NCBI RefSeq assembly: GCF_024171605.1
Contig: NZ_JALKAA010000002.1
Location: 186,001-250,000, forward strand
Length of the DNA stretch: 64,000 nt
DNA from: Pontibacter sp. HSC-36F09
Lineage (GTDB): Bacteria; Bacteroidota; Bacteroidia; Cytophagales; Hymenobacteraceae
Direction: 5' to 3'
The notes under the pieces were generated by a model. It was not told the DNA's origin, made no database searches, and was given only the letters and a program-made list of their open reading frames with translations. Shown piece by piece: positions 9,017-18,905 of this stretch (the stretch's first letter is position 1; every line of letters begins with the position of its first letter). A program made the translations under genes and the position numbers.

Positions 9017-9640
9017 ATGTACACACACGAAAAGGACATACGCACGCAGGGCAAACCCTTGTCAGAAACTGGCAAGGCGCTGATCCTGATCCACGGCAGA
9101 GGGGCCACCGCGACCAGCATCCTGCCACTGGCGCAGGAACTGGGTACCAATGATTTTACACTTTTTGCACCGCAGGCCACGAACAACACCTGGTATCCCT
9201 ACAGTTTCATGGCGCCGGCTGATCAGAACCAGCCTGCCCTGGACTCAGCCTTGGAGCTGATCGACGAAACTGTGCAAAGTATACTGGCGCAAGGTATAGC
9301 GAGTAAGGATATCTACCTGCTCGGCTTCTCGCAGGGCGCGTGCCTCACAGCCGAGTACGCGAGCCGGCACGCACAGCGCTTCGGCGGTCTGCTGATTTTT
9401 ACAGGCGGCCTGATCGGGCAGGAACTGAACGCGGGTAACTACAAAGGCAATTTCGAAGGTACGCCCGTGCTCATCACGACCGGCGACCCTGATTCGCACG
9501 TGCCAGTCAGCAGGGTGGACGAGACCGTGAAGCAGCTGGAAAGTATGGGTGCCATAGTAACCCGCAAGGTATACCCGGGCCGACCGCATACTATATTGGA
9601 TGAAGAAATAGAGCTAGCTAAAAAGATAATAGCTTCTTAA
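9017..9640 (+). CDS. Phospholipase/carboxylesterase, MhqD-like alpha/beta hydrolase
   Basis: 207-residue alpha/beta hydrolase of the short carboxylesterase family: ILIHGRGA oxyanion region, nucleophile elbow GFSQGA with Ser near residue 105, an Asp in TTGDPDSHVP and the catalytic His in GRPHTI. No signal peptide. It follows the MhqO-like dioxygenase by 33 bases and is very probably in the same operon, where it may hydrolyse ring-cleavage or quinone-adduct products. It is followed by a terminator. The family is secure; the substrate is inferred. Confidence 0.85.
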   Translation: MYTHEKDIRTQGKPLSETGKALILIHGRGATATSILPLAQELGTNDFTLFAPQATNNTWYPYSFMAPADQNQPALDSALELIDETVQSILAQGIASKDIYLLGFSQGACLTAEYASRHAQRFGGLLIFTGGLIGQELNAGNYKGNFEGTPVLITTGDPDSHVPVSRVDETVKQLESMGAIVTRKVYPGRPHTILDEEIELAKKIIAS

Positions 9641-9661
9641 GATAAAGTTTGGCTAAAACAA

Positions 9662-9705
9662 AAAAGCTGGAAGCGCCGCAATGGTTTGCTTTCAGCTTTC
9701 TTGTT
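9662..9705 (+). terminator. Terminator after the mhqOD-like genes
   Basis: AAAGCTGGAAGC pairs with GCTTTCAGCTTT (one wobble) around a 14-base loop and is followed by CTTGTTTT. Confidence 0.6.
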
Positions 9706-9851
9706 TTAGAGGACGAACCATCAATTAGAACTATTAAAGTTAAAGGTGCTCCATAATTTGAAATCAGTTTCGCATTGTCATACCTGACCCTCCCTTCATC
9801 GAGGGCCCCTACTCACAAGGGAGACTTTTATGCTATTGCTTTCCTGTCTGT

Positions 9852-9920
9852 CATCAAGGAAAAAAGTGAGTGCCCGCCGCACAGGCGAAGCTATAAAACA
9901 ATATCATTTGCTATACCTGC
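9852..9920 (-). repeat. Dispersed intergenic repeat, copy A
   Basis: Read on the minus strand this runs from GCAGGTATAGC through TTTTATAGCTTCGCC to TTTTTTCCTTGATG. It is nearly identical to copy B at 27901-27969 (same 69-bp length) and clearly related to copy C at 38977-39039. Flanking GAGGGCCCCTAC (near 9801) also resembles copy C. No gene is supported in 9706-10019. Confidence 0.75.
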
Positions 9921-10019
9921 AAAAGTAAAAGCTACAAAGCTATACCTAGGCCAAAGGCCCCACTACAGCAGACACGAGCGAGAACCCTCGCGCCATATAA
10001 TTGCTATACCTACAACAAA

Positions 10020-10053
10020 AAAAGCCCTGCTGGCAAAACACCAACAGGGCTCT
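10020..10053. terminator. Terminator for the minus-strand Ig-like gene
   Basis: AGCCCTG-TGG and CCA-CAGGGCT form a stem at 10023-10051. On the minus strand it is followed by a run of T (plus-strand A-run ending at 10022). It lies 33 bases past the stop of the gene at 10084. Confidence 0.6.
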
Positions 10054-10083
10054 TCATTTAAAGTGATTTTTCAAAAAAGCGAT

Positions 10084-11667
10084 TTAATTCTGACTCTCGT
10101 AGCCGAAATCCTTAAATGTCTTTGAAATGTTCTCGTCACTCGCTTTGCTCTTATTCCTCCAGCTGGCATCAAGTTCCAGCGCTACCAGGCCTTTCAGGTT
10201 CATCACCGCTACAAAATCATCCACATCCTTTATAAACTCCGGTCTCCGGCGCGATGACTTGAGTGCATACTTACGGGCAAAGACATCGCCTTTGGTCTGC
10301 AGTTCGTTCCGCTTCTCGATGATGTAATTCAGGCGCTCTACCAAGTCTTTGGTGGAGCGGCCAATCACTTCCGTCGCCTCCAGCGTACCGATGGTCATAA
10401 CGGTGGTGCCCCCGATGGTCGTGATCTTTTTGCTGGTGGCTGGCTCATCTATCACGACGGGAGCTATTCCCGTTACAGCGCCCATCGAGGCATTGGCCAG
10501 GGAGCGACCTTTCTTGCCTTTGCGGGCTCGGTTATATTTCTTCTTCAGATCTTTTTCGGTTTCCTTAAGTTGCTCCATCAGGTCCCAGGCGCGCACCAGC
10601 GAGGCGCGGTACTCGTTATATAGTTTCTGGTCCTTTTCGCCTTCGTTTACGGCATTGAGAATGGTAAACGAAACGGTGCGCTCATCGCGCTTGTTCGACT
10701 TGTCCAGCACAAAAAAGGTCATCTCAAAAGCCAGCGAGTCGAACGGGTCGCGAACAAACTCGTAGCCCGGTCGCCAGATGAATTCGTACTGCGACGGCGT
10801 GTTTTTAACCAGGGCAGTAGCCGGTACATTGGCGTTCGTAGAAATAAAGCTGAAAGTGGCAATGTCGGGCTCACCGTTGGGGTCATAGATCTGGAACTTG
10901 ATGTTCACAGTGGCGTCCTCTTTGTACACAAAGCGCTTCTGAGAAGGAATCATCTGCAGGGTAGGGGGCAGGTCCTGCTGCGTAACCTCTACTTTAAAAG
11001 CACCCTTGGTGCGGGCTTTGGCGGGCTGGTCCTCTACGTAAAACTCCACCAGAATCGGCTTGTTGCGCAGGCGGTTGAACTGCGTGAGTGATGGTTTCCA
11101 GGTAAACTCTCCTTGTGCCGACAGTTTGGCTCCTTCGGGCATCCCCTCGGCAATGGCCACAAACACGATCGGGTCTTCGTCTTCGTCCTGCACCGCCGCC
11201 GACTCGATGGTATAAGTATTCTGGGCGTTGTAGCGCACATAGAGCGGTTTCAGTTCGCCTACCACGGGCGGGCGGTTCACGTGCTCTACCTTAAAATCCA
11301 CTACCTGGCTGGTGCTCTCGTCTTTGTTATTGCGGACTTCAAAGATCACCTGCAGCACGCGTCCGCCGCTCAGCCTGTCTACAAAGTCGTAATTGGGCGT
11401 CCAGGAGAAATAACCGAGCGAGTCGAAGATCATGCCATCGACTTTGCCCTGCTTGATGCTGTACCTGAACTCGGAGCCTGTGCCGCCGCTGGCCTGCACC
11501 TCAAACTCGAGTTGTTGTCCCTCTTTCAGTACGTTCCAGCCAGGATCGGTCGGGAACTGCAGTTTGATGGCAGATGACTTGGAAGATTTGCCAGAAGGTG
11601 CGTCCTGTGCAATTGCTTGGTTGATAAGGAGTATCAGTAAAGAAAAAAGAAGTAGACTCTTTTTCAT
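10084..11667 (-). CDS. Secreted protein with repeated Ig-like (He_PIG/cadherin-type) domains
   Basis: 527 residues from an ATG at 11667, chosen because it opens a signal peptide ending INQAIAQ. Three successive segments of about 100 residues each finish with a similar strand (YFSWTPNYDFVDR, EFTWKPSLTQFNR, EFIWRPGYEFVRD), the signature of putative-Ig/cadherin-like repeats. The C-terminal third (about residue 340 onward) is helical and charged, with a basic KKKYNRARKGKKGR stretch. It stands alone, with spacers of more than 400 bases on both sides. A periplasmic or surface structural role is a guess; no enzymatic motif is visible. Confidence 0.65.
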   Translation of the reverse strand: MKKSLLLFSLLILLINQAIAQDAPSGKSSKSSAIKLQFPTDPGWNVLKEGQQLEFEVQASGGTGSEFRYSIKQGKVDGMIFDSLGYFSWTPNYDFVDRLSGGRVLQVIFEVRNNKDESTSQVVDFKVEHVNRPPVVGELKPLYVRYNAQNTYTIESAAVQDEDEDPIVFVAIAEGMPEGAKLSAQGEFTWKPSLTQFNRLRNKPILVEFYVEDQPAKARTKGAFKVEVTQQDLPPTLQMIPSQKRFVYKEDATVNIKFQIYDPNGEPDIATFSFISTNANVPATALVKNTPSQYEFIWRPGYEFVRDPFDSLAFEMTFFVLDKSNKRDERTVSFTILNAVNEGEKDQKLYNEYRASLVRAWDLMEQLKETEKDLKKKYNRARKGKKGRSLANASMGAVTGIAPVVIDEPATSKKITTIGGTTVMTIGTLEATEVIGRSTKDLVERLNYIIEKRNELQTKGDVFARKYALKSSRRRPEFIKDVDDFVAVMNLKGLVALELDASWRNKSKASDENISKTFKDFGYESQN

Positions 11668-12321
11668 ATAAGGTGAATTGTGCAATAGGGTGCTTAGAGA
11701 ATGCTTAAACTTTCAGGTGCCTTTTGGAGCGGATAGGAGCAGAACTTCAGAATAGTACTAAAGCCGTCTGGCAGCAAAGTGCGTCCTGAGGTAGCGAATG
11801 GTGGCTTCCGCTGCAAAGTGTGTGTTATATGAAAGATGAAGTTTGAACATGCTCTCTTAGAAGCCTCTAAGTTAGCAAAGACTTCTGCGTTTATCAAAGC
11901 AGGTTTTCCGCTAAAATTTTAAACAACCCTTTTCTGAATAGCAGTAGGGAGAAATACAATAGAGAATTGTACTATATAGAGAGTTAAAGTCTTCATGAGT
12001 TGGAATTGAGGACTTACTCACTACACCTATATTATATAGAGTGAAACTAACCCAAAACAAGCGCTTTTGGTAGGGCAGGGTAATGGCTATACCTGCTTTA
12101 TGGCTCTGTGAGTTATCAAAATGTTAATGGAGAAACTGTTTTGCTGCATGTTTTTGCGGATTTAATAAAAAAATATGCATAAAATTTGGTATATAGAAAT
12201 ATAAATGAGTTAATTAGTGAAGGAAAAAGCAGGAATGTCGCGTTAGGTTGCATAAAACTGCGCACTTTACGTTCTATCTACCCTTGCTCAAAGGCAAGGC
12301 TATCATTGTAATAAAACCACT
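11668..12321. other. Long AT-rich spacer upstream of namZ
   Basis: No open frame with coding character is visible on either strand. It contains two ATATAGAG copies (near 11975 and 12037) and a small CCTTGC/GCAAGG hairpin (12282-12299) ending 22 bases before the namZ ATG. It probably carries the namZ promoter, which I could not place. Confidence 0.4.
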
Positions 12322-13590
12322 ATGTATACTTCCTTGAATGTGAAAATGCTGATGAACGGTGCGCTGGCACTGCTGCTCGCGGCAACATCGTGCAAAGCAC
12401 CGCAGCAACAAGAGACGGCGCCGGTTGCGCAAAGCGCAGCGGCAAAGCCTGAAGCTGCACAAACTCCCATCATAACGGGCGCTGACCAGACCGAGGCTTA
12501 CCTGCCATACCTGAAGGGTAAGCGTGTGGGCATGGTGGTGAATCCGACTTCTATCATCGGCAACAAACTGAGTGTGGATAGTTTGCATGCACTCGGAGTG
12601 AACATTGTGAAAGTATTTGGTCCGGAGCACGGCTTCAGGGGCGATGCCCCTGCCGGTATAAAGGTGGAGGACAGCGTGGACCCTAAAACAGGTATAAAGG
12701 TGGTGTCGCTCTATGGCAAGCGCAACAAGCCGACCAAAGAAGACCTGGCCGATGTGGACCTGATGATCTTCGATATACAGGATGTGGGCACCCGTTTCTA
12801 TACCTACACCATTACGCTGCACCGCGTGATGGAGGCCTGCGCCGAAAACGGAGTAGAACTGATGGTGCTGGATAGACCCAACCCGAACGGATTCCTGGTA
12901 GACGGCCCTATCCTGGAGCCAGAAAATAAATCGGGAATCGGCATACACCCTATCCCTATTGCGCACGGTCTGACAGTGGGCGAATTTGCCCAGATGATAA
13001 ATGGCGAAAAGTGGCTGGCAAACGGCGTGCAGTGCAAACTTAAGATCGTGCCGGTGAAAAACTACAACCACGACATGGCTTACGATCTGCCCGTGTGGCC
13101 TTCCCCTAACCTGAACTCGCAGCAGGCCATCCTGCTATACCCGTCTACCTGTCTTTTCGAAGGCACCATTTTTAACCATGGTCGCGGCACCATGTTCCCG
13201 TTCACCGTGATGGGGCATCCGGACATGAAAGACAAATACGCTTTCAGTTACACACCTACAGGTATAAAAGGCATGGCCGAAACACCATTACACCAGGACA
13301 AGGTATGTTACGGTCTGGATTTGCGCAATTATGATGTCAGCACTTTCCGGAAGACAGGCAGAATTAACCTGAGTTGGATGATCGAACTGTACCAGGCTTA
13401 CCCGGACAAGGAGCGTTTCTTCGATTACAAGCAGAGCAACCAGATCGGTAACATCGACAAGCTGGCCGGCACCAAAAAGTTTAAGGAGCAGATCATCGCC
13501 GGGGTTTCGGAAGAAGAGATTCGCCAGAGCTGGGAACCAGGGCTGAGCCAGTATAAACAAATGCGCCAAAATTACCTGCTTTATCCCTGA
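12322..13590 (+). CDS. namZ: Exo-beta-N-acetylmuramidase NamZ (DUF1343, GH171)
   Basis: 422-residue DUF1343 protein with a lipoprotein-type N-terminus (LLLAATSC). Family motifs appear in order: KRVGMVVNPTS, VFGPEHGFRGDAPAG, LYGKRNKPT, MIFDIQDVGTRFYTYT, LDRPNPNG, WPSPNLN and EPGLSQYKQMRQNYL at the C-terminus. Characterised NamZ releases MurNAc from the non-reducing end of peptide-free peptidoglycan glycans. It begins the salvage region, upstream of a SusC/SusD pair, suggesting that liberated MurNAc or MurNAc-containing oligomers are imported next. DUF1343 membership is very secure; exact specificity is by homology. Confidence 0.9.
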   Translation: MYTSLNVKMLMNGALALLLAATSCKAPQQQETAPVAQSAAAKPEAAQTPIITGADQTEAYLPYLKGKRVGMVVNPTSIIGNKLSVDSLHALGVNIVKVFGPEHGFRGDAPAGIKVEDSVDPKTGIKVVSLYGKRNKPTKEDLADVDLMIFDIQDVGTRFYTYTITLHRVMEACAENGVELMVLDRPNPNGFLVDGPILEPENKSGIGIHPIPIAHGLTVGEFAQMINGEKWLANGVQCKLKIVPVKNYNHDMAYDLPVWPSPNLNSQQAILLYPSTCLFEGTIFNHGRGTMFPFTVMGHPDMKDKYAFSYTPTGIKGMAETPLHQDKVCYGLDLRNYDVSTFRKTGRINLSWMIELYQAYPDKERFFDYKQSNQIGNIDKLAGTKKFKEQIIAGVSEEEIRQSWEPGLSQYKQMRQNYLLYP

Positions 13591-13859
13591 TGCTGGAGGT
13601 GTGTCAGATTGAAGATTTTCAGGACTTGATTTTCGGGATCGGGAACAGAGACAGGAACATGCAGTATGTGTTATGCCATGCGCTGTAACCAGAAAAAGCC
13701 GCAGCAACACAGCTTATGCCTCCTGGTGCCTGCATATTTGAAAAAATTGGTTTTGCCGGATTGTGCGTGTTTTGTTTACTGTCACAACATTGGATTTTGA
13801 AGCAATTGCGGCTTTAAAATCAATAGAAGCGTTTGTCAGCCGGAAAAGAGATTAAGTTA

Positions 13860-13905
13860 AAATAATTGTTTAAAAATATATTAAATAAGTTTAATTTTGT
13901 ATGCA
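13860..13905 (+). promoter_or_regulatory. Candidate promoter of the susCD operon
   Basis: TAATTTTG at 13892-13899 fits the Bacteroidota -7 element TAnnTTTG, with an upstream TTGTTT at 13867. It implies a leader of about 280 bases before susC, long enough to hold control elements. The spacer 13591-14184 is AT-rich and shows no gene. Confidence 0.4.
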
Positions 13906-14184
13906 TGATTCTGCGTTTTTGCGTATAGGCTAATATTGCTGCTTTTCTCTTTTTTAGCTAAAATGATTGCAACAACCTGTGCGCTATAAGCCTTTTTTAC
14001 TAGTTTTAATGTGAGTTTAATTTGTACCCAAATACAGGGGAGAGAATGTTGCCAGCTAAATTGTATTATGCAAAGTTTTTTGCCGTAGTGCCGAGTTAGC
14101 GTCCTGAAGAGAATTAATTCTATGTTTTACCAATAACCAATAACCAATCTACCCACAATAATCTTAACCAATAGCCACGTAGTT

Positions 14185-17100
14185 ATGATGAAAAAATTAC
14201 AATGTTACCTATGGGGGATATGTTTCCTCCTGTTTCACTTTACAGCCAATGCTCAGAGCACGACTGTATCCGGCACGGTAACTGCCGCCTCCGACAATTC
14301 CCCGCTGCCAGGTGTTACGGTAGCAGTTAAAGGTCAGCCGCGTGGTACGAATACCGACACGGATGGCAAGTTTTCTATTTCGGTAGCACCAGCCGATGTG
14401 TTGGTGTTCAGTTTTATTGGCATGAAGTCCGTTGAGAAACCTGTGGGCACGAACACAGTAATCAATGTGGCCTTGCAGGCAAACGCGGAAAGCCTGAGCG
14501 AAGTAGTGGTAACGGCCCTCGGTATCAAGCAGGAAAAGAAAGCCCTGGGTTATGCCGTAACAGAGGTTAAAGGTTCCACCATCGCCCAGACACAGCGCGA
14601 GAACTTCGTGAACGGTCTGGCCGGTCGTGTGGCGGGTGTGGAAGTGAACGCTTCTTCTGGTCTGCCAGGCTCTTCTTCTTCTATCGTGATCCGCGGTATC
14701 AGCTCCCTGAGCGGCAGCAACCAGCCGCTATTCGTAGTAGACGGTCTTCCGATCAGCAACAACACTACTTCTACGGGTGTGTTTGCTTCTTCAATCGGTG
14801 CCAGCTCCAAGTCTTTCGAGAACAGAGGCGTTGACTTTACTAACCGTGCCGCCGACATCAACCCAGAAGACATTGAATCCATCACCGTACTGAAAGGTCC
14901 TGAAGCGGCCGCTCTTTATGGTATTGAGGCTGCCTCTGGTGCCATTGTGATCACTACCAAGCGTGGTCAGGCCGGTAAGCCGCGTATTAACTACAGCAAC
15001 AGCTTCCGTATCGACCGCATCGTGCGTTACCCTGAAATCCAGCAGAAGTACGACAGAGGTGCTAACGGTTATACTACAGAAGGTGACGAAAGCCTTTCTT
15101 ACTTTGGCGCTCCTTACTCTTCTGAAGTACAGTTTTATGACAACGTGAAGAACTTCTTTGATGATGCCTTCACACAAAAGCATAACCTGGCCTTCACTGG
15201 CGGCAACGAAGCTGCGCAATACCGCATCTCCGGTTCTTACACCGATGCACAGGGTTTCATCCCGAACACAGGTCTGGAGCGTATCACGCTTTCCTCTGCT
15301 ATCACAGCTAAGTTGAGCAAGCGCCTTTCAACAGACGTAACATTCGACTATACCCGTTCTGACAACGACCAGGCCTTTAGAGGTGCCGGTGGTCCATTGC
15401 TCCAGTTGCTGCGCTGGCCATCTACTGACGACGCCAGCAACTACCTGACGCCAGCTGGTAACAGAAGAGACTTCGGTGCTTACTCAATTGCTATTGAGAA
15501 CCCGTTCTTCAACGTGAACAAGAACATCTTCAACTCCCTGACTGACCGTTACAGACTGAATGCCAGCTTAACAGCTGATGTGACAGACTGGATGAAACTA
15601 GTAGGCCAGGCAGGTGTTGACTACTACACAGAGAAAAACACGATCGTACGTCACCCAGAGTCAAACGTAGGCCGCTCTTTCGGCGGTATCTTCGACCAGG
15701 CAGTGATCACGAACCGTAACCTGACGTTCCAGTACTATGCTCAGTTCACAGCGCCAACGCTGTTCAACGACAAACTGCGCACCGACCTGAAACTGGGTAG
15801 CACGGTATATGACTGGAACACGTTCAGTGCAGCCGCTACTGGTGAGCAGTTCATGGCGCCGGACCTGTACTCGATCAACAACACGACCCTTACCACACAA
15901 CGCGCTTACAACAACCTGACGCAGCGCCGTCTGGTAGGTGCCTGGGGTAGCTTCAACGCCAGCTACAACGACATCCTCTTCCTGACATTGACAGGCCGTA
16001 ACGACTGGAGCTCTACGCTGCCAGTTCAGAACAACTCATTCTTCTATCCATCTGCCGGTCTGAGCTTTGTGTTCACCGAGTTGGAGCCATTCCAGGGCTT
16101 CAAAAACGTACTGTCTTATGGTAAGTTGAGAGGCTCTATTGCCCAGGTAGGTAAAGACGCCCGTCCATACAGCATCCGTCCGTTCTACGAAACGGCTACG
16201 ACAACGGGTGGTGGTTTCCGCTATGGTTTCACAGGCCCAAGCCTGGACCTGCGTCCGGAAATGACTACTTCTTACGAATTCGGTACAGAGTTGAAGTTCT
16301 TCAACGACCGCTTCGGCATCGATGCGACTTACTTCAAGAAGAAGTCTGTTGACCAGATCGTGCAGAACCTGCGTCTGAGCTATGCAACTGGTTTCGTACT
16401 GATGACCTTTAACGCCGGTGAGATGGAGAACTCAGGTGTAGAGCTCCAGCTGAACGGTACGCCTGTAGAGAACAGCAACTTCAGATGGGATGTGTTGTTG
16501 AACTACACGAAGAACAACAGCAAGCTGACCAAACTTCCTGGCGACGTGCAGGAGTTCTACAACTCTGACACCTGGCTGTATGGCAACGTGCGCGTGGGCT
16601 CCCGTGTAGATGGTCCGTTGACTACCTTCACTGGCTACGACTACCAGCGCAACGACAACGGTGACGTGCTGATCAACCCATCAACCGGTCTGCCAATCCT
16701 GAACACCAGCGAGTGGAAAATAGTGGGTGACCGTAACCCGGACTTCAACATTGGTCTGACCAACACCTTCACTTACAAGAACCTGTCACTCAACTTCCTG
16801 CTTGACATCCGCAAAGGCGGTGACGTGTACAACGCCACAGAGCACTACCTGACCACAACTGGTTTGAGCAAGCGCACGCTGAACAGAGAAGAGCCACGCA
16901 TCGTGACAGGTGTGTTGAAAGACGGTCTGGAAAACACCGCCTCCCCAACGCAGAACAACATTCCGATCGACCTGTACAGAAACTCTACTTACTGGTCGTC
17001 TATCTACCCGCACCAGAGCTTCATCGAGAAGGACGTGAACTGGGTGCGTCTGCGTGACGTGACATTGAACTACCGCTTGCCAACCAGCATCATGGAGCGC

Positions 17101-17292
17101 GTTAAGTTCATTGAAGACCTGAACGTGTTTGTAACAGGCACTGACTTGTTCCTGATCACAAACTACTCTGGTCTGGATCCGGTTGCTAACGGTAACTCTG
17201 CTGCAGTAGGTGGTGCCGGTGGTGGCGGCCTTGATTACGGTAACTTCCCGTTGCCTAGAGGAATTAACTTTGGTATTAGAGCAGGATTTTAA
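14185..17292 (+). CDS. SusC/RagA-family TonB-dependent outer membrane transporter
   Basis: 1035-residue outer-membrane beta-barrel transporter. It has a signal peptide (ending TANAQ), a CarboxypepD_reg-like domain (about 26-105), a TonB-box/plug start (LSEVVVTALG), a plug with NPEDIESITVLKGPEAAALYG and a barrel ending in INFGIRAGF with the C-terminal aromatic residue. SusD follows after 5 bases. It imports glycan fragments with SusD and TonB energy; NamZ upstream and PG hydrolases downstream point to peptidoglycan oligosaccharides. Codons are strongly biased (GGT, AAC, CTG), typical of high expression, and the gene almost lacks the AGGTATA motif common elsewhere. Confidence 0.95.
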   Translation: MMKKLQCYLWGICFLLFHFTANAQSTTVSGTVTAASDNSPLPGVTVAVKGQPRGTNTDTDGKFSISVAPADVLVFSFIGMKSVEKPVGTNTVINVALQANAESLSEVVVTALGIKQEKKALGYAVTEVKGSTIAQTQRENFVNGLAGRVAGVEVNASSGLPGSSSSIVIRGISSLSGSNQPLFVVDGLPISNNTTSTGVFASSIGASSKSFENRGVDFTNRAADINPEDIESITVLKGPEAAALYGIEAASGAIVITTKRGQAGKPRINYSNSFRIDRIVRYPEIQQKYDRGANGYTTEGDESLSYFGAPYSSEVQFYDNVKNFFDDAFTQKHNLAFTGGNEAAQYRISGSYTDAQGFIPNTGLERITLSSAITAKLSKRLSTDVTFDYTRSDNDQAFRGAGGPLLQLLRWPSTDDASNYLTPAGNRRDFGAYSIAIENPFFNVNKNIFNSLTDRYRLNASLTADVTDWMKLVGQAGVDYYTEKNTIVRHPESNVGRSFGGIFDQAVITNRNLTFQYYAQFTAPTLFNDKLRTDLKLGSTVYDWNTFSAAATGEQFMAPDLYSINNTTLTTQRAYNNLTQRRLVGAWGSFNASYNDILFLTLTGRNDWSSTLPVQNNSFFYPSAGLSFVFTELEPFQGFKNVLSYGKLRGSIAQVGKDARPYSIRPFYETATTTGGGFRYGFTGPSLDLRPEMTTSYEFGTELKFFNDRFGIDATYFKKKSVDQIVQNLRLSYATGFVLMTFNAGEMENSGVELQLNGTPVENSNFRWDVLLNYTKNNSKLTKLPGDVQEFYNSDTWLYGNVRVGSRVDGPLTTFTGYDYQRNDNGDVLINPSTGLPILNTSEWKIVGDRNPDFNIGLTNTFTYKNLSLNFLLDIRKGGDVYNATEHYLTTTGLSKRTLNREEPRIVTGVLKDGLENTASPTQNNIPIDLYRNSTYWSSIYPHQSFIEKDVNWVRLRDVTLNYRLPTSIMERVKFIEDLNVFVTGTDLFLITNYSGLDPVANGNSAAVGGAGGGGLDYGNFPLPRGINFGIRAGF

Positions 17293-17297
17293 TTAAG

Positions 17298-18893
17298 ATG
17301 AAAATGAGAAAGATATTAGTTGCTTCTCTTATAGCGGCCAGCGTGTTTTCGGCATCTGGCTGTAAAGATTACCTCGACGTAAACACCAACCCGAACGGTC
17401 CGGATGCCTTGTTGCAGCCGGAGCTGTTCCTCCCGCAAATACAGTCTGAAATGGCAGTAGCGGTACAGTGGGACGGTCGTTTTGCCGGTCAGTATGTGCA
17501 GAACTGGGCTTCTACAGCCGCTGACAACGCCATTGACCTACACGGCAACCCACTTTCTGACACCTACGCGCAGCTCTGGAGAGCCGTGTACTGGAGCATG
17601 GGCTATAACCTTTCGGACATGATCGAAAGCGGCGAGCGCAGCAAGAAGTACGACTTTGTAGGCGTAGGCCACATCATGCGTGCGTACGGCTGGCAAAACC
17701 TCACCGACTACCATGGTCCTGTGATCATGACAGAGGCCTTCAATACAGACAAACGTGTTTTCAACTTCGATGAGCAGCCGGTTGTTTACCCTGAAATTCA
17801 GCGTTTGCTAGTAGAAGGCGTTAAAAGCCTGGAGCGTACAGACGGATTGGATGCTGCCACTTCTGGCTTGAGCAAAAGTGACCTGATCTACGCAGGTAAC
17901 AGGGACAAGTGGAAAAAGTTTGCATACGGTATGATGGCTATCAACGCTCACCGCCTGACAAACAAGAGCTCTTACGACCCGGCCAAAGTGATCGCGTATG
18001 TGGACCAGTCGCTTGCCAGCAATGCTGACAACGCCATGATCCGCTTCCAGGGAGAAGTAAGCGCCAACACAAACTTCTTCGGACCGATCCGTAACAACAT
18101 CGCCTCTAACCGCCAGACCGACTACATCGTAGGTCTGCTGGATGGTACTAACCCATCGCTGCGCGACGAAGCTCTGGCAGGTACCGATCCTGTATTTGCA
18201 GGACAGCATCTGAAAGACCCACGCCTGACGGCCATGCTGGCACCATCGCCTGATGGGCAGTACAGAGGTCTTCGTTCAGGAAAAGGCATCACAGGTATAC
18301 CTGCTGCCGAGATTCCTAACAACCTGTGGGGTTCTGTGGGTGTATCTACGGCACAGCCACGCCAGATCTATATTTTTGGTAATGCGGCCCCATTCCCGCT
18401 GATGACCTACTCACAGCTGCAGTTTATCAAAGCAGAAGCGGCCTGGATCGCTGGTATGAAAGACGTAGCGCTGGATGCTTATACTAAAGGCGTAACAGCT
18501 CACATCGACTTCTCACGCACTTATGCGCCGGATCCGGCTATGTTTGACCAGCGCAAGGCAGCTTACCTGGCCAGCGAAGAGATCATGCCGAAAACCAGCG
18601 AAGGCCTGACGCTTTCAAAGATCATGCTGCAGAAATATATCGCGACCTGGGGTTGGGGCTTCCTCGAAACCTGGTCAGATATGAGAAGATACCACTACAA
18701 CCAGGATGGTGAAGTCTATACAGGCTTTACTTTGCCAAGTCCTCTGAACGTAGCTAACCAGGGAGTGCCTGCTTACAGAGCGCGTCCGAGATACAACTCA
18801 GAGTATATGTGGAATCAGGAGGCGCTGCGTGCTTTGGGCGGCAACGACGAGAACTACCACACTTATGAAACTTGGTTCAGCAAACACGAATAA
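17298..18893 (+). CDS. SusD/RagB-family nutrient-binding outer membrane lipoprotein
   Basis: 531-residue SusD-like lipoprotein: signal with lipobox (FSASGC), then KDYLDVNTNPNGPD, the usual SusD opening. The body is TPR-rich and the C-terminal RPRYNSEYMWNQEALRALGG region matches the SusD_2-type ending. It would cap the SusC barrel and bind glycan at the cell surface. It starts 5 bases after susC and precedes a DUF4397 lipoprotein by 12 bases, so the three genes form an operon. The substrate is inferred from context only. Confidence 0.93.
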   Translation: MKMRKILVASLIAASVFSASGCKDYLDVNTNPNGPDALLQPELFLPQIQSEMAVAVQWDGRFAGQYVQNWASTAADNAIDLHGNPLSDTYAQLWRAVYWSMGYNLSDMIESGERSKKYDFVGVGHIMRAYGWQNLTDYHGPVIMTEAFNTDKRVFNFDEQPVVYPEIQRLLVEGVKSLERTDGLDAATSGLSKSDLIYAGNRDKWKKFAYGMMAINAHRLTNKSSYDPAKVIAYVDQSLASNADNAMIRFQGEVSANTNFFGPIRNNIASNRQTDYIVGLLDGTNPSLRDEALAGTDPVFAGQHLKDPRLTAMLAPSPDGQYRGLRSGKGITGIPAAEIPNNLWGSVGVSTAQPRQIYIFGNAAPFPLMTYSQLQFIKAEAAWIAGMKDVALDAYTKGVTAHIDFSRTYAPDPAMFDQRKAAYLASEEIMPKTSEGLTLSKIMLQKYIATWGWGFLETWSDMRRYHYNQDGEVYTGFTLPSPLNVANQGVPAYRARPRYNSEYMWNQEALRALGGNDENYHTYETWFSKHE

Positions 18894-18905
18894 TCAGAAA
18901 AAGAG

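Noticed and set aside
9775..10125. Open frame of about 116 codons on the plus strand
   Set aside because: It runs through the dispersed repeat and a terminator and has no protein-like pattern.
10349..11577. Long plus-strand frames opposite the Ig-like gene
   Set aside because: They are antisense to a well-supported minus-strand gene and lack signals or family motifs. Many similar antisense frames across the window were dropped for the same reason.
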